A stretch of DNA of 64,000 bases from an uncultured Clostridia bacterium (lineage in GTDB: Bacteria > Bacillota > Clostridia > Christensenellales > Borkfalkiaceae), in NCBI GenBank assembly GCA_949282385.1, contig CASDOP010000001.1:124001-188000 (forward strand). The letters run 5' to 3'. Shown here one piece after another: positions 26,409-32,225 of the stretch. Numbering within the stretch: the stretch's first letter is position 1; each line of letters begins with the position of its first letter. Both the position numbers and the translations under genes were made by a program. The notes beneath the pieces were generated by a model. The model did not search any database and was not told the DNA's origin. It worked only from the letters and a program-made list of their open reading frames with translations.

Positions 26409-26795
26409 ATGTCTGAAAGCAAAGCTACGCTGACTGATGTTATTTATTTTGAACTGAATAATTGGGAGCGTGGGAAAGATTACCCAAATGAAGAACCTTT
26501 TATTTCGTGGATGAACGACAAGGATTTTTTATCGGTGTTTGCATCGGAGGATTGGGTAAGAGAAAATCAGCTTGTAGTAAGAGCGTCGATGGCAGACATG
26601 TCGTTAAATGTATGCGTAACGGCACCGCAGGCGTGGGTAGAGAAGAATTGCCCGAACTTACTCACGGCTAAGAACTTAAAGTTTATATATCCGCCTGCGC
26701 CTGACGGTGAGCCGCCTTGCGGCAGGTACGATTATTTTGAAGAATACACGGAGCCGTATATCGGCAAAATTATTTGGAGTAAAAACAAGGAATGA
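26409..26795 (+). CDS. Hypothetical phage protein
   Basis: 128 residues behind GAGGAGGGG in the end of the previous gene. Acidic and aromatic-rich (VIYFELNNWERGKDYPNEEP), without membrane segments. It overlaps the lipoprotein gene by 4 nt (ATGA). Function unknown. Confidence 0.55.
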   Translation: MSESKATLTDVIYFELNNWERGKDYPNEEPFISWMNDKDFLSVFASEDWVRENQLVVRASMADMSLNVCVTAPQAWVEKNCPNLLTAKNLKFIYPPAPDGEPPCGRYDYFEEYTEPYIGKIIWSKNKE

Positions 26796-27343
26796 AAAAG
26801 ATATTTGCAGTAATTGCGGCTATGGTTATTTTAGCCGTTAGTTTTACGGGATGCGAAAGCATAAATCTAACAGATACAGAGAAAGATGTACAAAACACTC
26901 AGTCTGCGGTGAACGGACTTGTCAATAATCAACCAACGCCAACCGACATTGACTATTCGTTGGAAAGGTATAATCTTATTCGCCGCGCATATTGGGTAAA
27001 CGGCCAACGCGAAAAAGCAATGGCGTTACCTTGCGGAGTTACAAAACCGCTTGGGTACATAGTATTGTTTTCGGCAAGCGGCGCGGTCATTGGCAGATTT
27101 GTTGTAGACGGCAAGGTGTCAAGCCTTAACAGTTTCTTAACCGCTAATATGGTGCAGGAAGGGCATAGTGGAAGCTATGCTCTTGAGACTGAATTGCCGG
27201 ACATTGACGGTAGTTACGGCGAGAATGTGGACGGAATATTTTTCTTTACCACAGACGGCAAATATATAGAGTGGACGGGAGATTTTTTATATAGCGATAT
27301 TCCGTTTGTTGTGGACGATCCGATATTAAAGGTAGAAGAATGA
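26792..27343 (+). CDS. Phage lipoprotein
   Basis: 183 residues. The signal peptide KKIFAVIAAMVILAVSFTGC ends in a lipobox (SFTGC), predicting lipid attachment at Cys21 and display outside the membrane. The mature part is soluble, with GYIVLFSASGAVIGRFVVDG. It is coupled by ATGA overlaps to genes on both sides. Phage lipoproteins made from accessory operons often act in superinfection exclusion, but nothing here proves that. Confidence 0.7.
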   Translation: MKKIFAVIAAMVILAVSFTGCESINLTDTEKDVQNTQSAVNGLVNNQPTPTDIDYSLERYNLIRRAYWVNGQREKAMALPCGVTKPLGYIVLFSASGAVIGRFVVDGKVSSLNSFLTANMVQEGHSGSYALETELPDIDGSYGENVDGIFFFTTDGKYIEWTGDFLYSDIPFVVDDPILKVEE

Positions 27344-27744
27344 AAGGCAAAAAAGTTATGAAAAATTTTTTAATAGGTTTTTTACTTGCAATCGTATTGA
27401 TAATTGTAGGCGCGTGCGTGTTTTTATTTGCTACGCCTACGGGTAAAGACATATACAATCAATGGATTTACAGTCTTGAAAAGGTAGATGAAAAGACTTA
27501 CGAAACGCAAAAAGAAGTCGAAGGCGTTTGCCGTGCGATGATTGCAAGTTACACACAGGATAAAATGATTTACGAACAGTACAAAGATAGCGAAGTTGCA
27601 GAAGAACGCAGTTGGGCGAATAACGCAAAAATACGCGCAAACAACACAGCAGCAACTTATAACAACTATATTCTTGAGAACAGTTTTGTCTGGCAGGACA
27701 ATGTTCCAAGCGACATTGCAACGGAACTGGAATATATTGAGTAA
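27340..27744 (+). CDS. Membrane-anchored phage protein
   Basis: 134 residues. One transmembrane segment near the N-terminus (FLIGFLLAIVLIIVGACVFL) is followed by a soluble helical domain. The ATG at 27340 overlaps the previous stop (ATGA); the ATG at 27358 is an alternative. Together with the upstream lipoprotein it forms a two-gene cell-envelope module. Function unknown. Confidence 0.6.
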   Translation: MKGKKVMKNFLIGFLLAIVLIIVGACVFLFATPTGKDIYNQWIYSLEKVDEKTYETQKEVEGVCRAMIASYTQDKMIYEQYKDSEVAEERSWANNAKIRANNTAATYNNYILENSFVWQDNVPSDIATELEYIE

Positions 27745-27823
27745 GCAAAAATTAACTGAACTAATGCAGCTTATTATATTGTAACTATAAGTACTAAGTT
27801 AGTGCCAAAAGGAAGTAAAAGTT

Positions 27824-28249
27824 ATGGAAAATAATACTGAGCGTTACGAAAGAATTGTAAAGTTAAGCGAAAACGATATTTATAAAGAGACATTTTCAAG
27901 ATTACATTTTCGTATTCAGCGAACAAATCAGCTTAACGACATTTATGTAACTGAAAATATCGGTCCGGGCAACGGCAAGCATAGGTATCAAATTATGCGA
28001 AATGGAACGCAGATAGCAGAAATACAATTTCAGGAAGGACCGCGCAATGAAGAAGGCTCAATAGCAGGCGTGTTAGACCAAGACTTACTTGAAATTGTGC
28101 GCAATCGTTTGCAGGCATTTCAGGCTGGGCCTTACGCTACGCGAGAAAATGCGTGTGCGCTTACGCATATTGAGGAGGCTCTTATGTGGATGGCAAAACG
28201 CGCCGACGACCGTGCGGAGCGCGGAGTGCTTGGGACTATGCAGAAGTGA
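27824..28249 (+). CDS. Acb2/Tad1-like domain protein (candidate anti-CBASS sponge)
   Basis: 141 residues behind AAGGAAG. The C-terminal half has the sequence of a protein type very common in phages: GVLDQDLLEIVRNRLQAFQA, then TRENACALTHIEEALMWMAK and ADDRAERGVLGT. I recall this domain being annotated as the Acb2/Tad1 hairpin domain. Acb2 proteins bind cyclic nucleotides and so block CBASS and related defences. The family assignment is from memory of the motif; nucleotide binding by this member is inference. The N-terminal 60 residues are a separate beta-rich part. Confidence 0.6.
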   Translation: MENNTERYERIVKLSENDIYKETFSRLHFRIQRTNQLNDIYVTENIGPGNGKHRYQIMRNGTQIAEIQFQEGPRNEEGSIAGVLDQDLLEIVRNRLQAFQAGPYATRENACALTHIEEALMWMAKRADDRAERGVLGTMQK

Positions 28250-28252
28250 ATT

Positions 28253-28828
28253 ATGAGCGTAGTTATTGCAATAAAAAACGGCGACCACATTGTAATGGGA
28301 GCAGATAGTCAAGTTACTTGCGGTTGGTTAAAAAGTAAAACTAATTCTAAAATATTTTTTGTTAAAGATTGCCCAAACGCTGTTATGGGTTCTGTCGGTG
28401 AATTAAGAGGAAGCCAACTTCTTCAAGTAACGCATAACTTAATTGACGAGTTGAAAATCTTAAAAAACGAAATAAATTTTGATTATTGCGTGTTATCGCT
28501 TTACGAGAAAATTTATCAAATATTTAAAGATAATCGCTTGGTTACAAAAGAAAATGGCGAGTATGTAGCTTATTTGCCAAACTCATTTATTTTTGCGTAT
28601 AAAGATACTGCATTTTTAATTTATTTTGATGGAACAGTAGAGGAAATAAAAGATTACTTGGTTATTGGTTCTGGAACAGAAACAGCGCAAGCGGTTTTAG
28701 AAAATAATAAAAACAAGCAACCTGAAACGCGCATCCGCGAAGCAATAAAAGTTTGCTCCGATAAAACTTTATACGTCGACAACGACATTGTAATTTTATC
28801 AACAAAAGATAAGGCGGATAATGTATGA
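28253..28828 (+). CDS. Proteasome/HslV-like N-terminal nucleophile hydrolase with Ser1
   Basis: 191 residues. The start MSVVIAIKNGDHIVMGADSQ aligns with HslV and 20S beta subunits (T-T-I-V-S-V-R...GDGQ). After Met removal the nucleophile position is Ser rather than Thr. Asp17 of the family corresponds to the Asp of MGADSQ, and Lys33 to the Lys of NSKIFFVKD. The C-terminal part keeps the family's GSGTETAQAVLE and DNDIVIL strands. No HslU or other ATPase partner is in the window. Could be a self-processing peptidase or an amidase-like relative. It overlaps the next gene by 4 nt. Confidence 0.7.
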   Translation: MSVVIAIKNGDHIVMGADSQVTCGWLKSKTNSKIFFVKDCPNAVMGSVGELRGSQLLQVTHNLIDELKILKNEINFDYCVLSLYEKIYQIFKDNRLVTKENGEYVAYLPNSFIFAYKDTAFLIYFDGTVEEIKDYLVIGSGTETAQAVLENNKNKQPETRIREAIKVCSDKTLYVDNDIVILSTKDKADNV

Positions 28829-29238
28829 CTAACGATGCTATAAGTTTTGAATGGACAAGCAAAATAGGCGTATCTTTTGAAAAACTTAATAAATCAATGA
28901 ACCAACTAATTAAAGCAATGAAGGAGCAACTTATGATGCCAAAGGTCATAATTAAATCGGCAACTTATGAAAAGTGTGAAGTTAAAATAGAAAACGGCGA
29001 CGGTATAACCGTGGAATTTACTTTTGTCCGCAAAGACATTCCTACGATTTGCAAGCAAATACTTAAAGCGGTTTTGCTGGTTGTAAGTCCAGATGAGGTC
29101 GCGCTTGGCTTATCCGCAATTACGGCCTATGCAAGCAAAGAAGTTTATTCAACGCTGACAAAAGAATACTTGATTGCGCCCGGCAAGAAGTTAATAAATA
29201 TGTTTGAAAACAACGGCATAAATATTTGCCCGTTATAA
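28825..29238 (+). CDS. Hypothetical protein coupled to the Ntn-hydrolase
   Basis: 137 residues, starting inside the end of the hydrolase gene (ATGA). The N-terminal part is helical (GVSFEKLNKSMNQLIKAM), the middle a strand pair (KCEVKIENGDGITVEFTF), and the C-terminus helical. It may be a partner of the hydrolase, judged only from coupling. Last gene before the RNA cluster. Confidence 0.55.
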   Translation: MTNDAISFEWTSKIGVSFEKLNKSMNQLIKAMKEQLMMPKVIIKSATYEKCEVKIENGDGITVEFTFVRKDIPTICKQILKAVLLVVSPDEVALGLSAITAYASKEVYSTLTKEYLIAPGKKLINMFENNGINICPL

Positions 29239-29263
29239 AAATAGGCTGCTATGCAGCTTATAT

Positions 29264-29340
29264 CGGCTTGTAGCTTAACAAGAAAAGCAATCGTTTTCTC
29301 TTGCGCGATGATGGGGGTGCAAGTCCGTCCAAGCCGACAA
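29264..29340 (+). ncRNA. tRNA-like gene with abnormal anticodon arm and T loop
   Basis: A perfect 7-bp acceptor stem (CGGCTTG with CAAGCCG) and a normal D arm (GCTT/AAGC) are present. The anticodon stem closes only over a loop of 10-12 nt instead of 7. The T loop reads TGCAAGT instead of TTCAAGT, and the end is ACAA, not CCA. It could be a decayed tRNA or an RNA that only mimics tRNA. The variant TGCAA T loop is shared with the Y RNA at 31794. Confidence 0.6.
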
Positions 29341-29500
29341 TTAAGTTTTGGTATTTCCTTCAAAAAAATACTCGCTTAATATTTCTTCCCTTATCGACGG
29401 CTTTTTTAGCCACCTTAAAGCTCTGGGCGCAAGAAAACACATTCTTGCTATGCGACACGCTCCTCCAAAATTCTTGCGCCTATCTTTAAAGGGAAAATAT
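29340..29500 (+). ncRNA. Structured non-coding segment with alternative stems
   Basis: A hairpin pairs ATTAAG near 29340 with CTTAAT near 29380. GGCGCAAGAA (29426-29435) can pair with TTCTTGCGCC (29471-29480, 10 bp), supported by an outer stem CCTTAAAG/CTTTAAAGG (29413-29420 with 29484-29492). The same bases can instead form a local 7-bp hairpin with TTCTTGC at 29442-29448. No ORF of note. Confidence 0.45.
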
Positions 29501-29506
29501 ATTTAT

Positions 29507-29581
29507 TGGGGTATCGCCAAGCGGTAAGGCACCAGATTTTGATTCTGGTATTCGTTGGTTCAAATCCAGCTACCCCAGCCA
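29507..29581 (+). tRNA. tRNA-Gln (TTG)
   Basis: Acceptor TGGGGTA/TACCCCA, anticodon loop TTTTGAT with anticodon TTG, T loop TTCAAAT, encoded CCA. Intact cloverleaf. Confidence 0.95.
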
Positions 29582-29590
29582 ACTCGTTAC

Positions 29591-29705
29591 GGCTTTATGC
29601 GAGTGCGTAGATGTAATAAATAATAAGGAGTACTTCCCCTTTGGGTACGCCGCATTTGCGCAAAAATAAAGCCACTAAGCCCGTTTGTGAACGGCAAATG
29701 GGCTT
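29591..29705 (+). ncRNA. Two hairpins between tRNA-Gln and tRNA-Thr
   Basis: GGCTTTAT (29591-29598) pairs with ATAAAGCC (29666-29673), enclosing further TGCG/CGCA pairings. A second hairpin pairs AAGCCCGTTTG (29677-29687) with CAAATGGGCTT (29695-29705) just before tRNA-Thr. Could be an independent small RNA or processing signals. Confidence 0.4.
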
Positions 29706-29708
29706 TAC

Positions 29709-29784
29709 GCTGGTGTAGCTCAATAGGCAGAGCAGCGGATTTGTAATCCGCAGGTTGTGGGTTCGATTCCCGCCATTAGCTCCA
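29709..29784 (+). tRNA. tRNA-Thr (TGT)
   Basis: Acceptor GCTGGTG/CATTAGC (with G-U pairs), anticodon loop TTTGTAA, T loop TTCGATT, encoded CCA. Confidence 0.95.
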
Positions 29785-29788
29785 TTAT

Positions 29789-29864
29789 TCCGCTTTAGCT
29801 CAGCAGGTAGAGCAACAGACTGTTAATCTGAAGGTCGTTGGTTCAAGCCCAACAAGCGGAGCCA
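29789..29864 (+). tRNA. tRNA-Asn (GTT)
   Basis: Acceptor TCCGCTT/AAGCGGA, anticodon loop CTGTTAA, T loop TTCAAGC, encoded CCA. Its anticodon and T-arm half resembles the tRNA-like module of the Y RNA at 31981. Confidence 0.95.
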
Positions 29865-29869
29865 ATTAT

Positions 29870-29957
29870 CGGGAAGTCGCATAGTGGTAATTGCAGCGGT
29901 CTGTAAAACCGCCGTCCCAAAAGGATTTCAGTAGTTCAAATCTACTCTTCCCGACCA
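29870..29957 (+). tRNA. tRNA-Tyr (GTA)
   Basis: Acceptor CGGGAAG/CTTCCCG, anticodon loop CTGTAAA, long variable arm as expected for bacterial tRNA-Tyr, encoded CCA. Confidence 0.95.
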
Positions 29958-30057
29958 ATTTTATAAAGATAGGTGCCACGAAGTGCTTAGGTTGACGGAT
30001 GCGTCTGGCAAATTAGTAAAGCTGTGGTTAAATGGGATTTGAGAACCAGCCTTATAC

Positions 30058-30132
30058 AGCAGGGTAGAGCAGCGGTAGCTTGTCTGGCTCATAATCAGAA
30101 GGTCGGCGGTTCGATTCCGCCCCCTGCCTCCA
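30058..30132 (+). tRNA. tRNA-Met or tRNA-Ile2 (CAT)
   Basis: Anticodon loop CTCATAA. The acceptor stem has six pairs with an A-C mismatch at 1:72. The anticodon stem lacks the three G-C pairs of initiator tRNA, so it is an elongator Met tRNA or an Ile tRNA needing lysidine. A roughly 100-nt spacer with a small TGGTT/AACCA hairpin precedes it. Confidence 0.88.
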
Positions 30133-30137
30133 ACTTT

Positions 30138-30214
30138 GTCGGTGTAGCTCAGTTGGTTAGAGCACCGCCCTTTTAAGGCGGGTGTCGGGGGTTCGAGCCC
30201 CTTCACCGACACCA
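30138..30214 (+). tRNA. tRNA-Lys (TTT)
   Basis: Acceptor GTCGGTG/CACCGAC, anticodon loop CTTTTAA, T loop TTCGAGC, encoded CCA. Confidence 0.95.
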
Positions 30215-30218
30215 TTTT

Positions 30219-30308
30219 GTCGATATGCGATAATGGTATTCGAGCAGATTGCTAATCTGTCATACAAGTTAAATTGTATTGTAGGTTCGAGTCCTACTAT
30301 CGACGCCA
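30219..30308 (+). tRNA. tRNA-Ser (GCT)
   Basis: Acceptor GTCGATA/TATCGAC, anticodon loop TTGCTAA, long variable arm, encoded CCA. Confidence 0.93.
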
Positions 30309-30323
30309 TTTAAATTATAATAT

Positions 30324-30410
30324 GCTACTATGGCGGAATCGGCAGACGCAAGGGACTTAAAATCCCTCGGATGAAAGTTCGTATCGGTTCAAATCCGATT
30401 AGTAGCACCA
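30324..30410 (+). tRNA. tRNA-Leu (TAA)
   Basis: Acceptor GCTACTA/TAGTAGC, anticodon loop CTTAAAA, long variable arm, encoded CCA. Confidence 0.95.
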
Positions 30411-30413
30411 TAT

Positions 30414-30497
30414 ACTGTTGTGGCGAAATGGCAAACGCGAAAGACTCAAAATCTTTTGGATAAACCCTTGCAGGTTCAAGTCCTGTCAACAGTACCA
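30414..30497 (+). tRNA. tRNA-Leu (CAA)
   Basis: Acceptor ACTGTTG/CAACAGT, anticodon loop CTCAAAA, long variable arm, encoded CCA. The large structured RNA segment begins at the next base. Confidence 0.95.
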
Positions 30498-30897
30498 CGG
30501 GCGCATTACATTTCTCTATGCCTTACGCGCCCGACATAAATAAATTTACGGCATAGAGCGAATTGCCGCCGCCATTCGGCTATAAATTTGCGGATATTAA
30601 GGGTGGCGACAACATTTTATACGCGGCGCGAATTGCCGTCGCCATTCGGGGATGCCGTAAGGCATAAAAAGTTTTAGTGTACATAGAAACTTTTATCATT
30701 GTCTCTTTTGGTCTGCGGGAAAAAGAGAGATGCCCCGCGAAAAAATGCGCAGATATATCTGATTTCCTAAGATAAAGGCAGGAGGGATTGGGTATATTGT
30801 GAGTAAAACCTGCAAGTCCGTTGCAAAGGGCGGGAGAAAGCCCTGCATTGTTTTGACCTTTATATAGGCGCAATGCGGGGCAACTCTTTATTTTTAT
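30498..30897 (+). ncRNA. Candidate large structured RNA (about 400 nt) between tRNA-Leu and tRNA-Phe
   Basis: No convincing ORF. Stem CGGGCGC (30498-30504) with GCGCCCG (30527-30533) encloses CTCTATGCC (30514-30522), which pairs with GGCATAGAG (30550-30558): an H-type pseudoknot. A 21-nt hairpin repeat occurs at 30559-30579 and 30629-30649 with one mismatch. Near 30700, TCTCTTTT/AAAAGAGA and GCGGG/CCCGC interlock as a second pseudoknot. CCCTGCATTG and CAATGCGGGG form a 10-bp stem (about 30841-30880) whose loop ACCTTTAT can pair with ATAAAGG near 30772. Large phage RNAs such as GOLLD and ROOL are often next to tRNAs; I cannot match this one to either. Confidence 0.6.
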
Positions 30898-30973
30898 GGC
30901 AAGATAGCTTAGATGGTGGAGCAATAGACTGAAAATCTATGGGACAACGGTTCAAGTCCGTTTCTTGCCGCCA
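30898..30973 (+). tRNA. tRNA-Phe (GAA)
   Basis: Acceptor GGCAAGA/TCTTGCC, anticodon loop CTGAAAA, T loop TTCAAGT, encoded CCA. Its 3' half resembles the tRNA-like module of the Y RNA at 31794. Confidence 0.95.
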
Positions 30974-31004
30974 TAAATTTTATTAAAGCAGGGGACAAAT
31001 TACA

Positions 31005-31409
31005 ATGGGCAACACTTATACAGTTTATTCTGATTTTGACATTCAAAAGCACAAAAAAACTTTTATTAACTATTTAGAAGTTTTAATATTAGAAGACGGC
31101 AGCATTAAATACGCTGTGCCTTCGCATCAGATGCTTGCTGAAGAACTTTGCATTACAAAACTTAACATTACGCGCGATGAGCTTTATCTTATGACATTAA
31201 ATCATTTAGGAGATTATATGGAATGGCTTTTAACGCAAACTAATTCTATTGCGTTGTGGAGCGATGGATATATTGCCGGAGACAATGGTGCCAATGCTAA
31301 GCAACTTGCAACTTTAAGAAAGTTAAAAATGAATGGACTTTATAAAGGGAAAATGCCTTTAAACAACAAAAACATTGATGTTTTTAAAGGAGTAGTTTAT
31401 GGAGCATAA
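31005..31409 (+). CDS. Hypothetical phage protein
   Basis: 134 residues behind AGCAGGGGAC. Starts GNTYTVYSDFDIQKHKKTFI; helical middle (DELYLMTLNHLGDYMEWLLT). Overlaps the next gene by 11 nt. No family recognised. Confidence 0.55.
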   Translation: MGNTYTVYSDFDIQKHKKTFINYLEVLILEDGSIKYAVPSHQMLAEELCITKLNITRDELYLMTLNHLGDYMEWLLTQTNSIALWSDGYIAGDNGANAKQLATLRKLKMNGLYKGKMPLNNKNIDVFKGVVYGA

Positions 31410-31638
31410 TGAGTATGTTGATTTAGCTATAAATGTGCAACACAGTAAAGTGGCAAACAAGTTACGGTCTTTGCGACAGTTACATAAATATAGCATTGCG
31501 GCAGTTGCTTTAAAAAGCGGCGTAAAAGCTGAAATTATTTTTGACTACGAAAACGACCGTCGTAAAATAAAAAAGCGCGACATTGAAAAGCTGGCAATGA
31601 CGTACGGCGTAACAGCCGAAGAAATTTTATTAGATTAA
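31399..31638 (+). CDS. XRE-type helix-turn-helix regulator
   Basis: 79 residues behind AAAGGAGTAG. Residues about 20-75 have the five-helix Cro/CI layout: ANKLRSLRQLHKYSIAAVAL, then SGVKAEIIFDYENDRRKIKK and a final IEKLAMTYGVTAEEIL. It lies just upstream of the Y RNAs and may regulate the accessory RNA cluster, which is inference. Confidence 0.7.
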   Translation: MEHNEYVDLAINVQHSKVANKLRSLRQLHKYSIAAVALKSGVKAEIIFDYENDRRKIKKRDIEKLAMTYGVTAEEILLD

Positions 31639-31704
31639 AAAATTTTTAGATAATAAAATGTTGCATAAGGCTTTTTTGTATATTATACTTAACATACAAA
31701 CAAA

Positions 31705-31781
31705 TATTGAGTAGTGCAGAAAACGGCTACTTCAAACTTTTAATTTGACTTCGTTACCCGTTTTCGCTTTTTCTCTCAATA
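31705..31781 (+). ncRNA. Y RNA-like gene 1 (short, no tRNA module)
   Basis: The ends pair (TATTGAG 31705-31711 with CTCAATA 31775-31781). After an internal loop TAGTGCA/GCTTTTTCT, an 8-bp stem follows (GAAAACGG with CCGTTTTC). The tip is a 5-bp stem TCAAA/TTTGA closed by a 7-nt loop CTTTTAA, identical to the anticodon loop of the phage tRNA-Lys. The pattern and conserved words are shared with the next two genes. Confidence 0.6.
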
Positions 31782-31793
31782 GCCTTCGATAAA

Positions 31794-31945
31794 AATATTG
31801 CGTAGTGTAGAAAACAGTTACTTCGACCGAAAATCTAGGGATGTCGGTGCAATTCCGCGCCCCTGCCGCCAAATTTTGGCAGGGTAGTTTAACAGTAAAA
31901 CATTAGAACAAAAACATAACTGTTTTCGCTTATTCTCGCATTATT
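31794..31945 (+). ncRNA. Y RNA-like gene 2 with permuted tRNA-like module
   Basis: Terminal stem AATATTGCG/CGCATTATT, internal loop TAGTGTA with GCTTATTCT, then a perfect 11-bp stem (31810-31820 with 31917-31927). Inside, in permuted order: an anticodon-half GAAAATCTAG, T arm with TGCAATT loop (31843-31859), a 7-bp acceptor-like hairpin CCCTGCC/GGCAGGG with GCCA in its loop (31861-31884), and a D arm GTTT/AAAC (31887-31901). TTAGA (31903-31907) pairs with TCTAG (31834-31838), recreating an anticodon stem. Similar permuted modules are known from bacterial YrlA RNAs. Confidence 0.75.
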
Positions 31946-31980
31946 TTATATGCTTCCGAAAAGACAACGAGATAAATTTA

Positions 31981-32118
31981 ATTTGCGTAGTGTAGATTGC
32001 GGTTACTTCACCTGTTAAGTGAGATGTCGTAGGTTCGAGCCCTGCCGATGCGCCATAGGCGGTCGTAGCTCAGTTGGTAGAGCACTAATTGTTACCGCCG
32101 TCGCCGATTCTCGCAAAT
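31981..32118 (+). ncRNA. Y RNA-like gene 3 with permuted tRNA-like module
   Basis: Terminal stem ATTTGCG (31981-31987) with CGCAAAT (32112-32118), internal loop beginning TAGTGTAG with GATTCT opposite, and stem GCGGTTAC/GTTACCGC with one mismatch. Inside: hairpin TTCAC-CTGTTAA-GTGAG (an Asn-type anticodon arm), T arm GTAGG-TTCGAGC-CCTGC (32029-32045), acceptor-like hairpin with loop ATA (32046-32065, one bulged G), and a consensus D arm (32066-32083). It ends about 40 nt before a terminator. Confidence 0.75.
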
Positions 32119-32160
32119 ATTTTTTGTGTTCTTGTTGGTTATATACGGTAGATAAAAGGG

Positions 32161-32199
32161 ACAGCTATTGAGTATTTACTTAATAGCTGTTTCTTTTTA
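32161..32199 (+). terminator. Terminator of the Y RNA array
   Basis: ACAGCTATT (32161-32169) pairs with AATAGCTGT (32182-32190), followed by TTCTTTTTAT. It separates the RNA genes from the Ro60 gene. Confidence 0.8.
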
Positions 32200-32225
32200 T
32201 AATAAATTTGCGGGGAGGGTTAATA

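Noticed and set aside
30498..30897. Direct assignment as GOLLD or ROOL RNA
   Set aside because: Location fits, but the segment is shorter than the typical members and I cannot recall matching consensus motifs well enough.
32057..32100. Stand-alone 5' half of a broken tRNA at the end of the array
   Set aside because: The D arm belongs to the permuted module of Y RNA 3, since it pairs with upstream bases through the closed acceptor hairpin and the terminal stem.
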